DNA of 27,326 nucleotides, taken from contig CAYGFI010000050.1 in the NCBI GenBank assembly GCA_964349045.1, positions 1 to 27,326 of the forward strand, written 5' to 3'. Positions 19,301 through 26,929 of this stretch are shown one piece after another (the stretch's first letter is position 1; each line of letters opens with the position of its first letter). The translations under genes and the position numbers were made by a program. The DNA is from JACJXF01 sp964349045 (GTDB lineage Bacteria > Bacteroidota > Bacteroidia > Bacteroidales > GCA-2748055). Below the pieces are notes generated by a model. It saw only the letters and a program-made list of their open reading frames with translations. It was not told where the DNA came from and searched no databases.

Positions 19301-19592
19301 TCTGGGAACGACCTTCTACCATCAGGGTCTGCTTTTTGTATCCGATAAAGGAAACCTGTATTGGGTTATTTACATTGGAAACCTTGAAAACATAGTTGCC
19401 GTTATAATCGGAAACTGTACCACCTATAAACCTGCCGTTTTTATCAATTTCCACAATATTAACAGACATAAGCGCTTCCTTGGTCACGAAATCCAAAACC
19501 TTTCCTTTAATAATTGCTGACTGTGCACTTACTAAATTAAAACCTGATAATAAGCATATTAGTAATCCTGAAAGTAATATGATTTTTTTCAT
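16359..19592 (-). CDS. SusC/RagA-family TonB-dependent transporter (unit 2)
   Basis: A 1077-residue outer-membrane transporter. The signal peptide is 1-23 (FNLVSA then QS). A carboxypeptidase-regulatory-like domain lies at about 27-105 (IIKGKVLDFVTKEALMSVNI, VSDYNGNYVFKVSNV). The TonB box is EELVVVGA (110-117). The plug runs to about residue 255, with VEDMLQGRLGNVDISSISGD, IRIRGTATL, NQPLIVINGIPYD, IESIEVLKDAASTAAWGSRA and SNGVLMIKTKRG. The barrel ends in KVMLGVNISF with a terminal Phe as required for outer-membrane insertion. There is no N-terminal STN domain, so no sign that it signals directly to an anti-sigma factor. It sits 28 nt after the four-FAS1 lipoprotein gene and 19 nt before SusD, and should import whatever that SusD binds. 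Confidence 0.96.
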   Translation of the reverse strand: MKKIILLSGLLICLLSGFNLVSAQSAIIKGKVLDFVTKEALMSVNIVEIDKNGRFIGGTVSDYNGNYVFKVSNVNNPIQVSFIGYKKQTLMVEGRSQIDFNLEAESIAMEELVVVGAKMGNDGLTSIRDRATAVARIELTDMKSVMSTSVEDMLQGRLGNVDISSISGDPGSGLNIRIRGTATLNARNQPLIVINGIPYDANIDEGFDFGSADIEKFGNLIDVSPEDIESIEVLKDAASTAAWGSRASNGVLMIKTKRGAKSKPVFEYTYKFTSAKEPDPIPMLDGAGYARLITEEHFNVTYNAWENDEIAFNPDLPEYYNYSQNTDWVKEITQTALTQQHDFSVRGGGEKSRYNMSMGFFDEGGTTIGNNLKKLNLRSSLDYDLSSKLQFKSDIMFTRYDQNNTYDVEDGTYKDNKSLRAIAYRKMPNLSVYYRDTLNNISDEYFTPQNTLQGNAKDIFNPVAFAKLGTQHRYKDNARALFSIRYLMAPGLIFNSTVTLDIFDNKISKFLPYKAIGYNYNDDISNRAVNEFSKKSSIYTINQLVYRPTLGDNHDLTFMGQFDTEESLSRWYKVESSQSASKYLDQPVNDVHQNYFGANETQYRSLGLFLTGSYKYKDKYSVMVGAKYEGNSKFSKESRWGIFPTVAGFWRISEESFLRDISFINDLKLRASWGQSGNSPSENYLYFNTYSAGSSLSYMDMKGVQPDGVELTSLKWETIDQINPGLSFFGYNNRLNIEFDYYKKKTLDLYLKDSGIPDQTGFGVVNRNDGEMENKGMEFLIDYTIVRKKDLDISFNLNISRNRNVVLSLPENYSLEYGNMLENGNYKIAIKPGEPLGGFFGYEFLGVYTSDADAIVRDKNGLPVYGLNVSEPLSMIMAGPSGYVFEGGDARYADQNYDGEISELDIVYLGDLNPKYMGGAGTRIQYKSFIFNTFFYFKLGQKIINQTRMDTEKMYDHDNQSVTTDWRWRRVNDVTNVPRALYNEGFNWLGSDRFVEDGSYLRLKSLSMSYIVSSKVCRMVRVKDMKLFATGYNLFTWTNYSGQDPDVAPPSKPDTLPKDYSKTPPSKKVMLGVNISF

Positions 19593-19620
19593 AGTTGATC
19601 TGATTAGAAATTTTAAATTA

Positions 19621-21843
19621 CTAATAATATTTTAATACAGAGTTAATCTTATGGACAACGCCTTTTCTGACCAGAATGTTAGCATTGGCATGGTCAACAG
19701 TTATTACCTGTCCTGCAAAATCCTTCACGGTAAGACTTCCTGGCGTATTTGTAATATCAACAGTCGAATTCAGAATGATTTTCGGATCGACAGCATCCTT
19801 ATAAGTTCTGTTTGTGGTAAGTTTTCCTGAAAGCTGACCATCATCAAAGACTACATTACCCTTCACAAAATGGTACATGATGAAACTATTAACTGAATCC
19901 TTACCTGCAACAGTTGAAGGATAAACCAAAGGAATCAAGCCATCTGCAAAGGCCTGAGCCATAGCTGCATTAGTTGGAAGAAAAGCAGTCCAATACTTTG
20001 ATACAGCAAGGAATTTCAGGTTTGGAATTACCTCTTTTGTTATGGGGTCTTTTGATTTAGCATCCAGCAGGTTTGCGGAAATCAACAGATTAGCAAACTC
20101 AGAAAGGTCGGGGTCAGACATAATATATTTGCCCATAACAACGCGGGAAGTAACAGGTCTGTCAACAATGGCAATATAACCATTTCGTGGATTCTGAATA
20201 GTATCCTGCAGAGTTGCAACGTTACCTGCAAAAGCATTTTCTGCGCCGGTAATCTTACCGTTTCCATATTGAATAAAATTACCCGAACTCATTTCAGCAA
20301 ACCCACCTTCACCGTTTAAATCAGGCAAAAGACCTTTGTAAATCTGATCCTGGGCGAATATAACCAATTCAGTTGCATTCATTTTACCCCATTTTCCATC
20401 AACCGGTCCTCTGCTTTCAATTACTGAACTGGTGGCATTATACCTGATACCATACTCTTCCAGTTGTTCATTGGTTGAAGCGAATACTGTTACATCAGCG
20501 TCAGGATTCGAGATACTTGTAAGCATACCGGCTTCATTGAGCGCAAACAGCAATGTTGAATAATTCTTGTCAAAGAAAAGAGTGCCCGGAACTGTTGTAA
20601 AAACGTTTGGAGCAAATACCTTCTTTGATTGGTATACAGCTCCGTTGCTGCACATATAGCCGGAAACAATATCATTACGGAAAACATCCAGAGCATCGCC
20701 AAAAGGATTAAAATAGCTTTGTTCCATTTTTGAAACTATAACCAATGCTTCTGAAAGCTGAGACTGAAGAATGTAAAACAGGGTTACCCTGGGAACACTA
20801 TCAATTACAGGGTAATATTTCAGTACGCTATTATCAAGGTATTCCTGCAACACATCATCTGTGGGAATAAAGCCGGAAAACATCCTCTTTGGTTTTGGTG
20901 GGCTTTCAGGACCTACCTCATTAGCAAGGTCGAAAATAAGGTCATAGGATTTTCTGAACATTACTCTACCATCAGGGTCAACATACCTGTTTCCGTAAGC
21001 TGCAAACCGTTGCATCAGGTCATAATACAATCCGAATTTTTCCGGATTATTTTTTAAATATTCCTCCATACTCGGTATCGGTGGTACTACCCTGTCAATA
21101 AAATAAATAAAGCCGCTGGCGGTTCTGACTTCAAGTTCATTAGGTTTCTTGGGATTTGGCAAAACCATTGCGTTGTGCCAGTTCAATCCTTTTAAAGGTT
21201 CTCCATTTTCATCAAGACCATAACCCTTTTTCCATGTACTGCCGGGATACATGAATAGGTAGTCAGATCCGTCTTTAGCTCCGCCAAAGTCATTAAAGAA
21301 CTCATCAGACCAGAGAGGAACATTTTTGGTACCCGTATAAATAAGGATTTCCTCACCTTCTCTCCCCGGTATATACTTAATGGTTTCCTTGTAAGGTATA
21401 GATTTACTTGGAGTAACCTTCCTGTGGAAAAGAGAAGCATATTCACCTTTTGGTCCCTGGAACTCCGCCCATACATATTCGTAAATCAAATAATACCTTG
21501 ATAAGGGATTTCTTAAAACATGGAGAGTGAAGAGTTGAACAGCTTCATCGACTGTAAAATCATCAACTGAGGATTTACCTATGGAATTCAGATAAACGGT
21601 AAAAGCTGAGTCATTTGGAGCAAAAAGGGTATAGAGCTGTTTTTCGATTGGCTCTTTATAATTAGCCTTCTCCATAAGTTTGAGAAACTGGGTATAATTC
21701 CCTCTTTCCTGAAGCGTCTCGATACTAGATCCCCCAAGCCATGGTGGTCTTTGAAAATGCTCCGGTTCATTCTCACAACCTGTCATTCCTAAAATACTGA
21801 CAGCAATAACAGCCATCAGCCATAACTGAATAATTTTCTTCAT
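19621..21843 (-). CDS. Fasciclin lipoprotein with four FAS1-like modules
   Basis: A 740-residue lipoprotein: lipobox GMTGC (Cys23), then ENEPEHF, an acidic start that fits surface export. Four FAS1-like modules are recognisable. Module 1 (about 38-253) has LYTLFAPNDSAF and a closing SGFIYFIDRVV; it carries a long insert (about 110-230). Module 2 (about 255-410) has FSGFIPTDDVL. Module 3 (about 415-570) has VTVFASTNEQL and a closing NGYIAIVDRPV. Module 4 (about 575-740) has WTAFLPTNAAM and a closing KGVVHKINSVLKYY. Modules 2 and 3 are the more diverged. It is the first gene of the six-gene operon, with 396 nt of gene-free DNA upstream. It is probably an accessory surface protein of the following SusC/SusD complex; whether it binds sugar, protein or another cell is not known. 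Confidence 0.88.
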   Translation of the reverse strand: MKKIIQLWLMAVIAVSILGMTGCENEPEHFQRPPWLGGSSIETLQERGNYTQFLKLMEKANYKEPIEKQLYTLFAPNDSAFTVYLNSIGKSSVDDFTVDEAVQLFTLHVLRNPLSRYYLIYEYVWAEFQGPKGEYASLFHRKVTPSKSIPYKETIKYIPGREGEEILIYTGTKNVPLWSDEFFNDFGGAKDGSDYLFMYPGSTWKKGYGLDENGEPLKGLNWHNAMVLPNPKKPNELEVRTASGFIYFIDRVVPPIPSMEEYLKNNPEKFGLYYDLMQRFAAYGNRYVDPDGRVMFRKSYDLIFDLANEVGPESPPKPKRMFSGFIPTDDVLQEYLDNSVLKYYPVIDSVPRVTLFYILQSQLSEALVIVSKMEQSYFNPFGDALDVFRNDIVSGYMCSNGAVYQSKKVFAPNVFTTVPGTLFFDKNYSTLLFALNEAGMLTSISNPDADVTVFASTNEQLEEYGIRYNATSSVIESRGPVDGKWGKMNATELVIFAQDQIYKGLLPDLNGEGGFAEMSSGNFIQYGNGKITGAENAFAGNVATLQDTIQNPRNGYIAIVDRPVTSRVVMGKYIMSDPDLSEFANLLISANLLDAKSKDPITKEVIPNLKFLAVSKYWTAFLPTNAAMAQAFADGLIPLVYPSTVAGKDSVNSFIMYHFVKGNVVFDDGQLSGKLTTNRTYKDAVDPKIILNSTVDITNTPGSLTVKDFAGQVITVDHANANILVRKGVVHKINSVLKYY

Positions 21844-22239
21844 TTAGTTGGTAGTTTGAGGCATTTTTGAATTTCTTCAACAATGCTGATTGAAGATAAA
21901 ATTTACACGAAAATAGTTTAAAGTTTTTATTTTTAAAACTTTTACTTAAAATTTATTTAATTTCTGGCTAAAAATATAAAAAAGATTTACACTTAATCGT
22001 TAAGAGTGCATTCCATGATGACTATTTAGAATGAATATAATTAAGTTTTACTTTTTAAGGATAGACTCCAATAATTGATGCAACCGGGAATGATTAATTT
22101 TCAGGTTAACCAGTTAAAAAGGAACTCCTTCCATGTTATTGAATTTTTACTAAACAATTCAAGATATATGGAAAGAGTTCGGATGTGAAAAAATACCAGA
22201 ATGTCTGTTCTGATAAAACAGCATTTTTATTACGATGGA
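21844..22239. promoter_or_regulatory. Operon leader region between SusD (pair 3) and the FAS1 operon
   Basis: A 396-bp gene-free, AT-rich stretch. Its right part holds a probable terminator (22117-22180). Its left part must carry the promoter of the six-gene operon on the minus strand. The best -7-like match on that strand is the complement of CGAAAATA (21908-21915), one base off TAnnTTTG, but no convincing -33 partner was found. No protein-coding frame was found. Confidence 0.4.
22117..22180 (-). terminator. Probable terminator of the pair 3 SusC-SusD unit
   Basis: Imperfect long hairpin: GAACTCCTTCCATG (from 22122, arm to 22145) pairs with the arm 22156-22180 that ends ATGGAAAGAGTTC. On the minus strand the stem is followed by CTTTTT. 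It lies about 60 nt after the SusD stop at 22240 and separates this pair from the FAS1 operon. The stem is AT-rich near the loop, so strength is uncertain. Confidence 0.55.
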
Positions 22240-23691
22240 TTACCAGCCCGTATTCTGTAAAAGTTCCGCGGAAAGGTCTGTTTCTCTCTGAGGAATGGCA
22301 ACCAGGGTTTTGTAATTATCGTAATTAACCGGCGTTAATGAAAAACGCTCTATTAATATACTTTGTCTGTTCCTCCATACATCCCAGCTTCTTTGACCTT
22401 CGGCGAAAAGTTCTTTTCTTCTTTCAGTAAGAATGTCGTCGAGAGAAACAGCAGAAACATCTATATATAAAAGTATTCTTTTCCTTCGTAATTCATTGAT
22501 ATATTGTGTTGCTTTTGGAATATCCCCCGAATGAAAAGCAGCCTCAGCGGCATTTAAATAAACCTCTGCCATTCTGATGATCTTTGGATTATTTACATAG
22601 TCACTTCCTTCTCTTCCAGGATATTTATCGGGATAATATCCCTGACCATCACCATTTTTACTGATTTTTTCCACAATAAGATTTCCACGGATATCATTGG
22701 GATCGGATTTAATCCAGGCAGCAAAAGCATCATTACATCCGAATTCACCGTACCCGTCAGGGCTTGAATAATAGCCAACCGAATTTCTTTGCGCATTATA
22801 TTGCAGATTTGTAATCAACTCGAAAAGAAATTCAGGTTCAGCAGTACCTGACCACATCGTTGGATAATCGCTGATAAATGAAAGTCTGTACCCGGCTTCT
22901 CCGGCATTTTCAATTACCTCCTCTGCACTGCTTAATGCATTTTCATAATCACCAAGATAAAGCTGCACTCTGGATTTAATTGCCAGAGTAGCATATTTAT
23001 TAAGGCTGCCATAGCTTTCATCCTTATCAGGAGCAGGGTCCATCAGGCTTAATGCCATATCCAGATCTGTTATGATCATGTCATATGTCTCCTGCAAAGT
23101 CGCTCTTACAGGTTTATAGGAAACATCAAACTTTCTATCCGATAAAGGAATACCACCATCAGGAGTATTCATGGTCATCCCGTTATGGAGAGCGGTAGGA
23201 ATCTGCGCAAAAGTGCGTGCCAGGTCGAAATGAAGCAATCCCCTCAAAGCATATAATTGTCCGACACGGTCCTCAAAAAGGACTTCCTCATCCTCATCAA
23301 CATTGATTTTATCAACAACAGCGAGAATATCATTGATCCTGCCCAATACGGTATAGGGTGTAAGCCAGAATGATGCTGCATAATCCGAGTTTTTCTCATA
23401 ATCAAGTCTTCCTACAGGACTGATCTGATTAGAGTTCAGAATATAATTCATATCATCGCTGCGTAAATCTCCCAGACAAATAAAGTCACCAGCATAATAA
23501 GAGTGATTGTTAATATCCAGGTCGATTAATTTGGTATAAGCGCCATTTAATGCATTCCGAAGATCGGTGACCGATTGGAGTGCGCCGTCTGAAGGTAATG
23601 AAGTAGACGGATTCTGATCCAGAAAACCCTCGCAGGAACTGAACAAAAGGATCAGAATAAAAACTATTGGAAATATTATTTTATTTTTCAT
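22240..23691 (-). CDS. SusD/RagB-family outer-membrane lipoprotein (pair 3)
   Basis: A 483-residue SusD-type lipoprotein with signal MKNKIIFPIVFILILLFSSC (Cys20), then EGFLDQNPS, the most common SusD mature start. Hallmarks: LRNALNGAYTKLIDLDI, FICLGDLRSDDMNY, QLYALRGLLHFDLARTFAQI, the TPR-like LAIKSRVQLYLGDYENALSS, RMAEVYLNAAEAAFHSGD, and LTERRKELFAEGQRSWDVWR. It ends VAIPQRETDLSAELLQNTGW, close to the family consensus ending in N-P-G-Y/W. It is the second gene of the SusC-SusD pair but stands 145 nt from SusC, far more than the 19 nt seen in the two other pairs here. It belongs to a different SusD branch from the two operon SusDs, judging by its more canonical ends. Confidence 0.95.
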   Translation of the reverse strand: MKNKIIFPIVFILILLFSSCEGFLDQNPSTSLPSDGALQSVTDLRNALNGAYTKLIDLDINNHSYYAGDFICLGDLRSDDMNYILNSNQISPVGRLDYEKNSDYAASFWLTPYTVLGRINDILAVVDKINVDEDEEVLFEDRVGQLYALRGLLHFDLARTFAQIPTALHNGMTMNTPDGGIPLSDRKFDVSYKPVRATLQETYDMIITDLDMALSLMDPAPDKDESYGSLNKYATLAIKSRVQLYLGDYENALSSAEEVIENAGEAGYRLSFISDYPTMWSGTAEPEFLFELITNLQYNAQRNSVGYYSSPDGYGEFGCNDAFAAWIKSDPNDIRGNLIVEKISKNGDGQGYYPDKYPGREGSDYVNNPKIIRMAEVYLNAAEAAFHSGDIPKATQYINELRRKRILLYIDVSAVSLDDILTERRKELFAEGQRSWDVWRNRQSILIERFSLTPVNYDNYKTLVAIPQRETDLSAELLQNTGW

Positions 23692-23836
23692 CTGTATATA
23701 ATTTATTTTTTAATAGTCTGATAGCCTGTCCCGCCTTGGCGGGAGAGCCCACATGTCAGGGAATTATATTTATATGTGTTTGTGTTCGAAGCACATGTGG
23801 GTTTCATGGTTTTACAAATTAAGCTTTTACATTTTC
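23692..23836 (-). promoter_or_regulatory. Structured SusC-SusD spacer with hairpins
   Basis: A 145-nt spacer between SusC (pair 3) and SusD. It contains the near-perfect palindrome CCCGCCTTGGCGGG (23730-23743) and an inverted repeat CCCACATG (23748-23755) with CATGTGGG (23794-23801). Neither hairpin is followed by a good T-run on the minus strand. A role in mRNA processing, partial termination or setting the SusC:SusD ratio is inference; it could also be an inserted intergenic repeat. Confidence 0.5.
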
Positions 23837-26800
23837 TCAGAAACTGAGGTTAATTCCTATTGTCCATACTTTGGAAAGTGGCGTATCCACCGGTCTGTAG
23901 CCATTAAGTGTAACTTCCGGATCGATGCCTTCAGTTTTTGACCACAACCATATATTTGTGCCTTTGCCATAGATTTTGATATTTTCCAAATGCATTCTGT
24001 TTACAAGGTTCGAAGGCAGATCGTATCCCAGGGAAATTTCTTTTAAACGTATAAAGTCAGTTGATTTAATAAACCTGGTTGACCAACGGTCAGGCCGATT
24101 GGAATCGTCGTAATTAGGCATCGGATTATCCACAACATCTCCGGGTTTTGTCCAGTAGTTTCCTTCAACATCCTTAGCAGAATTAAATATACCGGCTCTG
24201 AAGCCATCACCATGCATGAAATAACCGGGATAATCGAAGAGATTGCCTCCAAAAGAATATGTAAATAGAAAATCAAGACCGATTCCCTTAAAACTGAAAC
24301 TATTATTCAATCCCCCGATCATATCAGGATAAGCCTTGCCAACAATTGATCGTTGAGCATCAGAATACCTTCTTACCCGGTTTTCAGGTGTGTCGGGTAA
24401 AGTGGTATCTTTAAGGAAGAATCCGTATCCGTTGGTGGGATCAACTCCTACCCATGTGGGCAGATAAAATGAATACAAATGTTCATTCTCACTGTATTTA
24501 TAAAGATTTCCATCTCCTGCAATGATATCTTCACCACCAGGCAGACTGACCACAATTGATTTCTGGGTTGTCAGAGTAAAATCTGTTTTCCATTTAAAAC
24601 CTGAAACTGCAGCAATATTGACCGAATGAAACTCAAGTTCTACCCCGTTGTTTTTTAAACTTCCTGAATTCTGCCATGTCTCGCCAAAACCCGTCAGGTA
24701 ACTAATCGGGACATTAAGTAGCAGGTCTTCGGTAAGTTTCCGGTAATATTCCACCACAAGTCCGAATCTTTTAAAGAATGTTAAATCCAGTCCAAGGTTC
24801 ATATTATTGCTTTTTTCCCAACCCAGGTTGGCGTTTCCGGGACTATCGACGAAAATTGCACTGTTATCGCCATATCCCCCGCTAAAACTATATAGGGCCA
24901 GGTGGGTATAATAAAAAGGAGGCAGGTTTCCGTTGGTTCCATAAGAAAATCTGATTTTACCATCAGTAATCAACAATGAATTCTCAAGGAAGCTCTCTTT
25001 ACCGAACCTCCAGGCGGCTGATGCCGACCAGAAAATTGCCCAGCGGTTTTCGGTACCCAGGCGCGAAGAGCCGTCGGAGCGAATACTTCCGGTAAGGTAG
25101 TATTTATCAGAGTAAATGTAATTTACATTGCCAAAATAAGATAGTAATGTACTTGTATTGATTTCAGATGTAACACTATTTGCCTGACCGCTGGCCAACT
25201 CGGGAAGTTTAGAATTTGAATAGTTGGTAGCTGTCGCCTGCAAGTATGCCTGTTGAACCATATTGGATTCAAATCCTGCTATTACACTAAAATCATGAAC
25301 ATCCATTAAGGTCTTATTATAAGTTAAAATATTGGATGAAGTAATGTTGCTGATTGTAAATAAATCACGGTCGCCTAAACCATTTAGAGCTTCCCCGTTA
25401 TAAGATGTCGGACTCCAGAATTCCTGATTTTGCGCCTGAACCCAATCCATTCCGATCGTTGATTTAAATGCAAGATCAGGAGTAAAATTTACCTGGATGC
25501 TACCATTTGTAATACTTCTGTATGTTTTGGAATCAACAAACTGTTCTATCCCGCTGAGAAAATCCTCAGGATGCCCGATGTATCCAAACATAGCCTCGTC
25601 ATACCGGTTACCGTTCTCGTCATACCTGGTCGCAGTGGGATTAGCCTGTAAGAGTGTTCCCAGGGGAGAGGTTGTGCCAATTCCCTGAACCTGGTTAGAC
25701 TGATCGCGATACCCTTTTTGATTTGTATATGACAACATCTGATTTAATGAAAATTTCAACCAATTATTTGCCATATGGTTAAGATTCATTCTTCCTGAAT
25801 AACGACTGAAAGAACTACCGTTAATGATTCCTTCATAATCAGAGTAACCTCCCCCGATATAAAATTGAGTCTTTTCCGTTCCACCGGCTGCAGAAAGCTG
25901 ATATTCCGTTTGTTTAGCCTGACGGTAAATTATATCTCTCCAGTTGGTGTTTACTGTTGAGTCGATTGTTGAGCTAAACGCAGATTTATAATAATCGATA
26001 TCTCCCTGGTAATAGGCAAGGGTATCGGCATTTCCATAATTATCCTGCCCGGGAAGCAAACCATAAAAGCTTTTAACCCAGTTTTCCAGGGCTTTTTGCT
26101 CGTACCGGTGATACTCCGGTCCCGACATCAATTCAAAAGAATTGGTAGCCAGTGAAGCCCATCCGGTGTTGGCTTTGAATTCAAACCTGGTTTTTCCGGA
26201 CTGACCTTTTTTGGTGGTTATAATAACAACACCATTTGCAGCCCTTGAACCATACAGAGAAGCTGCAGCGGCGTCTTTTAAAACGGTAAGGTTAAGAATG
26301 TCCTCAGGATTGATTGTCGACATAATATTGGATGATTTCTCATAATGTCCAAAGTTCCCTGATTCCACCGGAATACCATCTACAACATATAAAGGAGTTG
26401 TAGAGCCATTGATTGAACCGATGCCACGGATCTGAATTTCACCTGATGACCCTGGATCACCAGTTGAACTGGAGACGCGAACTCCGGAGACTTTACCACT
26501 TAATGATTTTTCAAGTGATTCAGCGCCAGGTACCAGCAGTTTATCTCCGTCGACAATCTGAGCTGAGCCGGTAAAGTCGCCTCTTTTAACAGTACTGTAA
26601 GCGACTACCATAACTTCTTCGATACCAACAGCATCTGTTTCGAGTACAACATCGATGATAGTCTGGACTCCAATTTGTATTTCCTTAGATCTCATTCCGA
26701 CAAAGCTAAATACCAGGGTCGTGGCACTCTGAGGAATTTCAATACGGTAGATACCTTCCAACTGGGTAATTGCCCCGATGGTAGTACCTTTAACAGATAC

Positions 26801-26929
26801 ATTAACTCCCGGAAGTTTAAAACCATCTTCGGCAGCAGTAACTGTTCCTGTAATAATGCGGTTTTGTGCCTGCAGAAATTGCATGCAGGATAATAACAGG
26901 ATGAGGAGTAAAAATTCGTGTTTTCTCAT
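23837..26929 (-). CDS. SusC/RagA-family TonB-dependent transporter (pair 3)
   Basis: A 1030-residue outer-membrane transporter. The signal peptide is 1-21 (MQFLQA then QN). The carboxypeptidase-regulatory-like domain spans about 26-98 (ITGTVTAAEDGFKLPGVNVS, GTTIGAITQLEGIYRIEIP). The TonB box region is EEVMVVAYS (104-112). The plug has FTGSAQIVDGDKL, LEKSLSGKVSGVRVSSSTGD, IQIRGIGSI, PLYVVDGIPVES, ILNLTVLKDAAAASLYGSRA and NGVVIITTKKG, very close to the RagA/SusC consensus. The C-terminus KVWTIGINLSF is a proper barrel end. There is no STN domain. It starts the pair transcribed toward SusD at 23691 and probably forms a separate unit from the FAS1 operon. A 397-nt gene-free stretch upstream reaches the window edge and must hold its promoter. 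Confidence 0.96.
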   Translation of the reverse strand: MRKHEFLLLILLLSCMQFLQAQNRIITGTVTAAEDGFKLPGVNVSVKGTTIGAITQLEGIYRIEIPQSATTLVFSFVGMRSKEIQIGVQTIIDVVLETDAVGIEEVMVVAYSTVKRGDFTGSAQIVDGDKLLVPGAESLEKSLSGKVSGVRVSSSTGDPGSSGEIQIRGIGSINGSTTPLYVVDGIPVESGNFGHYEKSSNIMSTINPEDILNLTVLKDAAAASLYGSRAANGVVIITTKKGQSGKTRFEFKANTGWASLATNSFELMSGPEYHRYEQKALENWVKSFYGLLPGQDNYGNADTLAYYQGDIDYYKSAFSSTIDSTVNTNWRDIIYRQAKQTEYQLSAAGGTEKTQFYIGGGYSDYEGIINGSSFSRYSGRMNLNHMANNWLKFSLNQMLSYTNQKGYRDQSNQVQGIGTTSPLGTLLQANPTATRYDENGNRYDEAMFGYIGHPEDFLSGIEQFVDSKTYRSITNGSIQVNFTPDLAFKSTIGMDWVQAQNQEFWSPTSYNGEALNGLGDRDLFTISNITSSNILTYNKTLMDVHDFSVIAGFESNMVQQAYLQATATNYSNSKLPELASGQANSVTSEINTSTLLSYFGNVNYIYSDKYYLTGSIRSDGSSRLGTENRWAIFWSASAAWRFGKESFLENSLLITDGKIRFSYGTNGNLPPFYYTHLALYSFSGGYGDNSAIFVDSPGNANLGWEKSNNMNLGLDLTFFKRFGLVVEYYRKLTEDLLLNVPISYLTGFGETWQNSGSLKNNGVELEFHSVNIAAVSGFKWKTDFTLTTQKSIVVSLPGGEDIIAGDGNLYKYSENEHLYSFYLPTWVGVDPTNGYGFFLKDTTLPDTPENRVRRYSDAQRSIVGKAYPDMIGGLNNSFSFKGIGLDFLFTYSFGGNLFDYPGYFMHGDGFRAGIFNSAKDVEGNYWTKPGDVVDNPMPNYDDSNRPDRWSTRFIKSTDFIRLKEISLGYDLPSNLVNRMHLENIKIYGKGTNIWLWSKTEGIDPEVTLNGYRPVDTPLSKVWTIGINLSF

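Noticed and set aside
18811..19395. Open frames on the plus strand opposite the unit 2 SusC
   Set aside because: They mirror the strongly coding minus frame, have no recognisable domain and no start context; treated as shadows.
8563..26929. Calling the region a polysaccharide utilisation locus for a named glycan
   Set aside because: No glycoside hydrolase, lyase, sulfatase or regulator is present in the window, so neither the substrate nor the carbohydrate nature of the ligand is supported.
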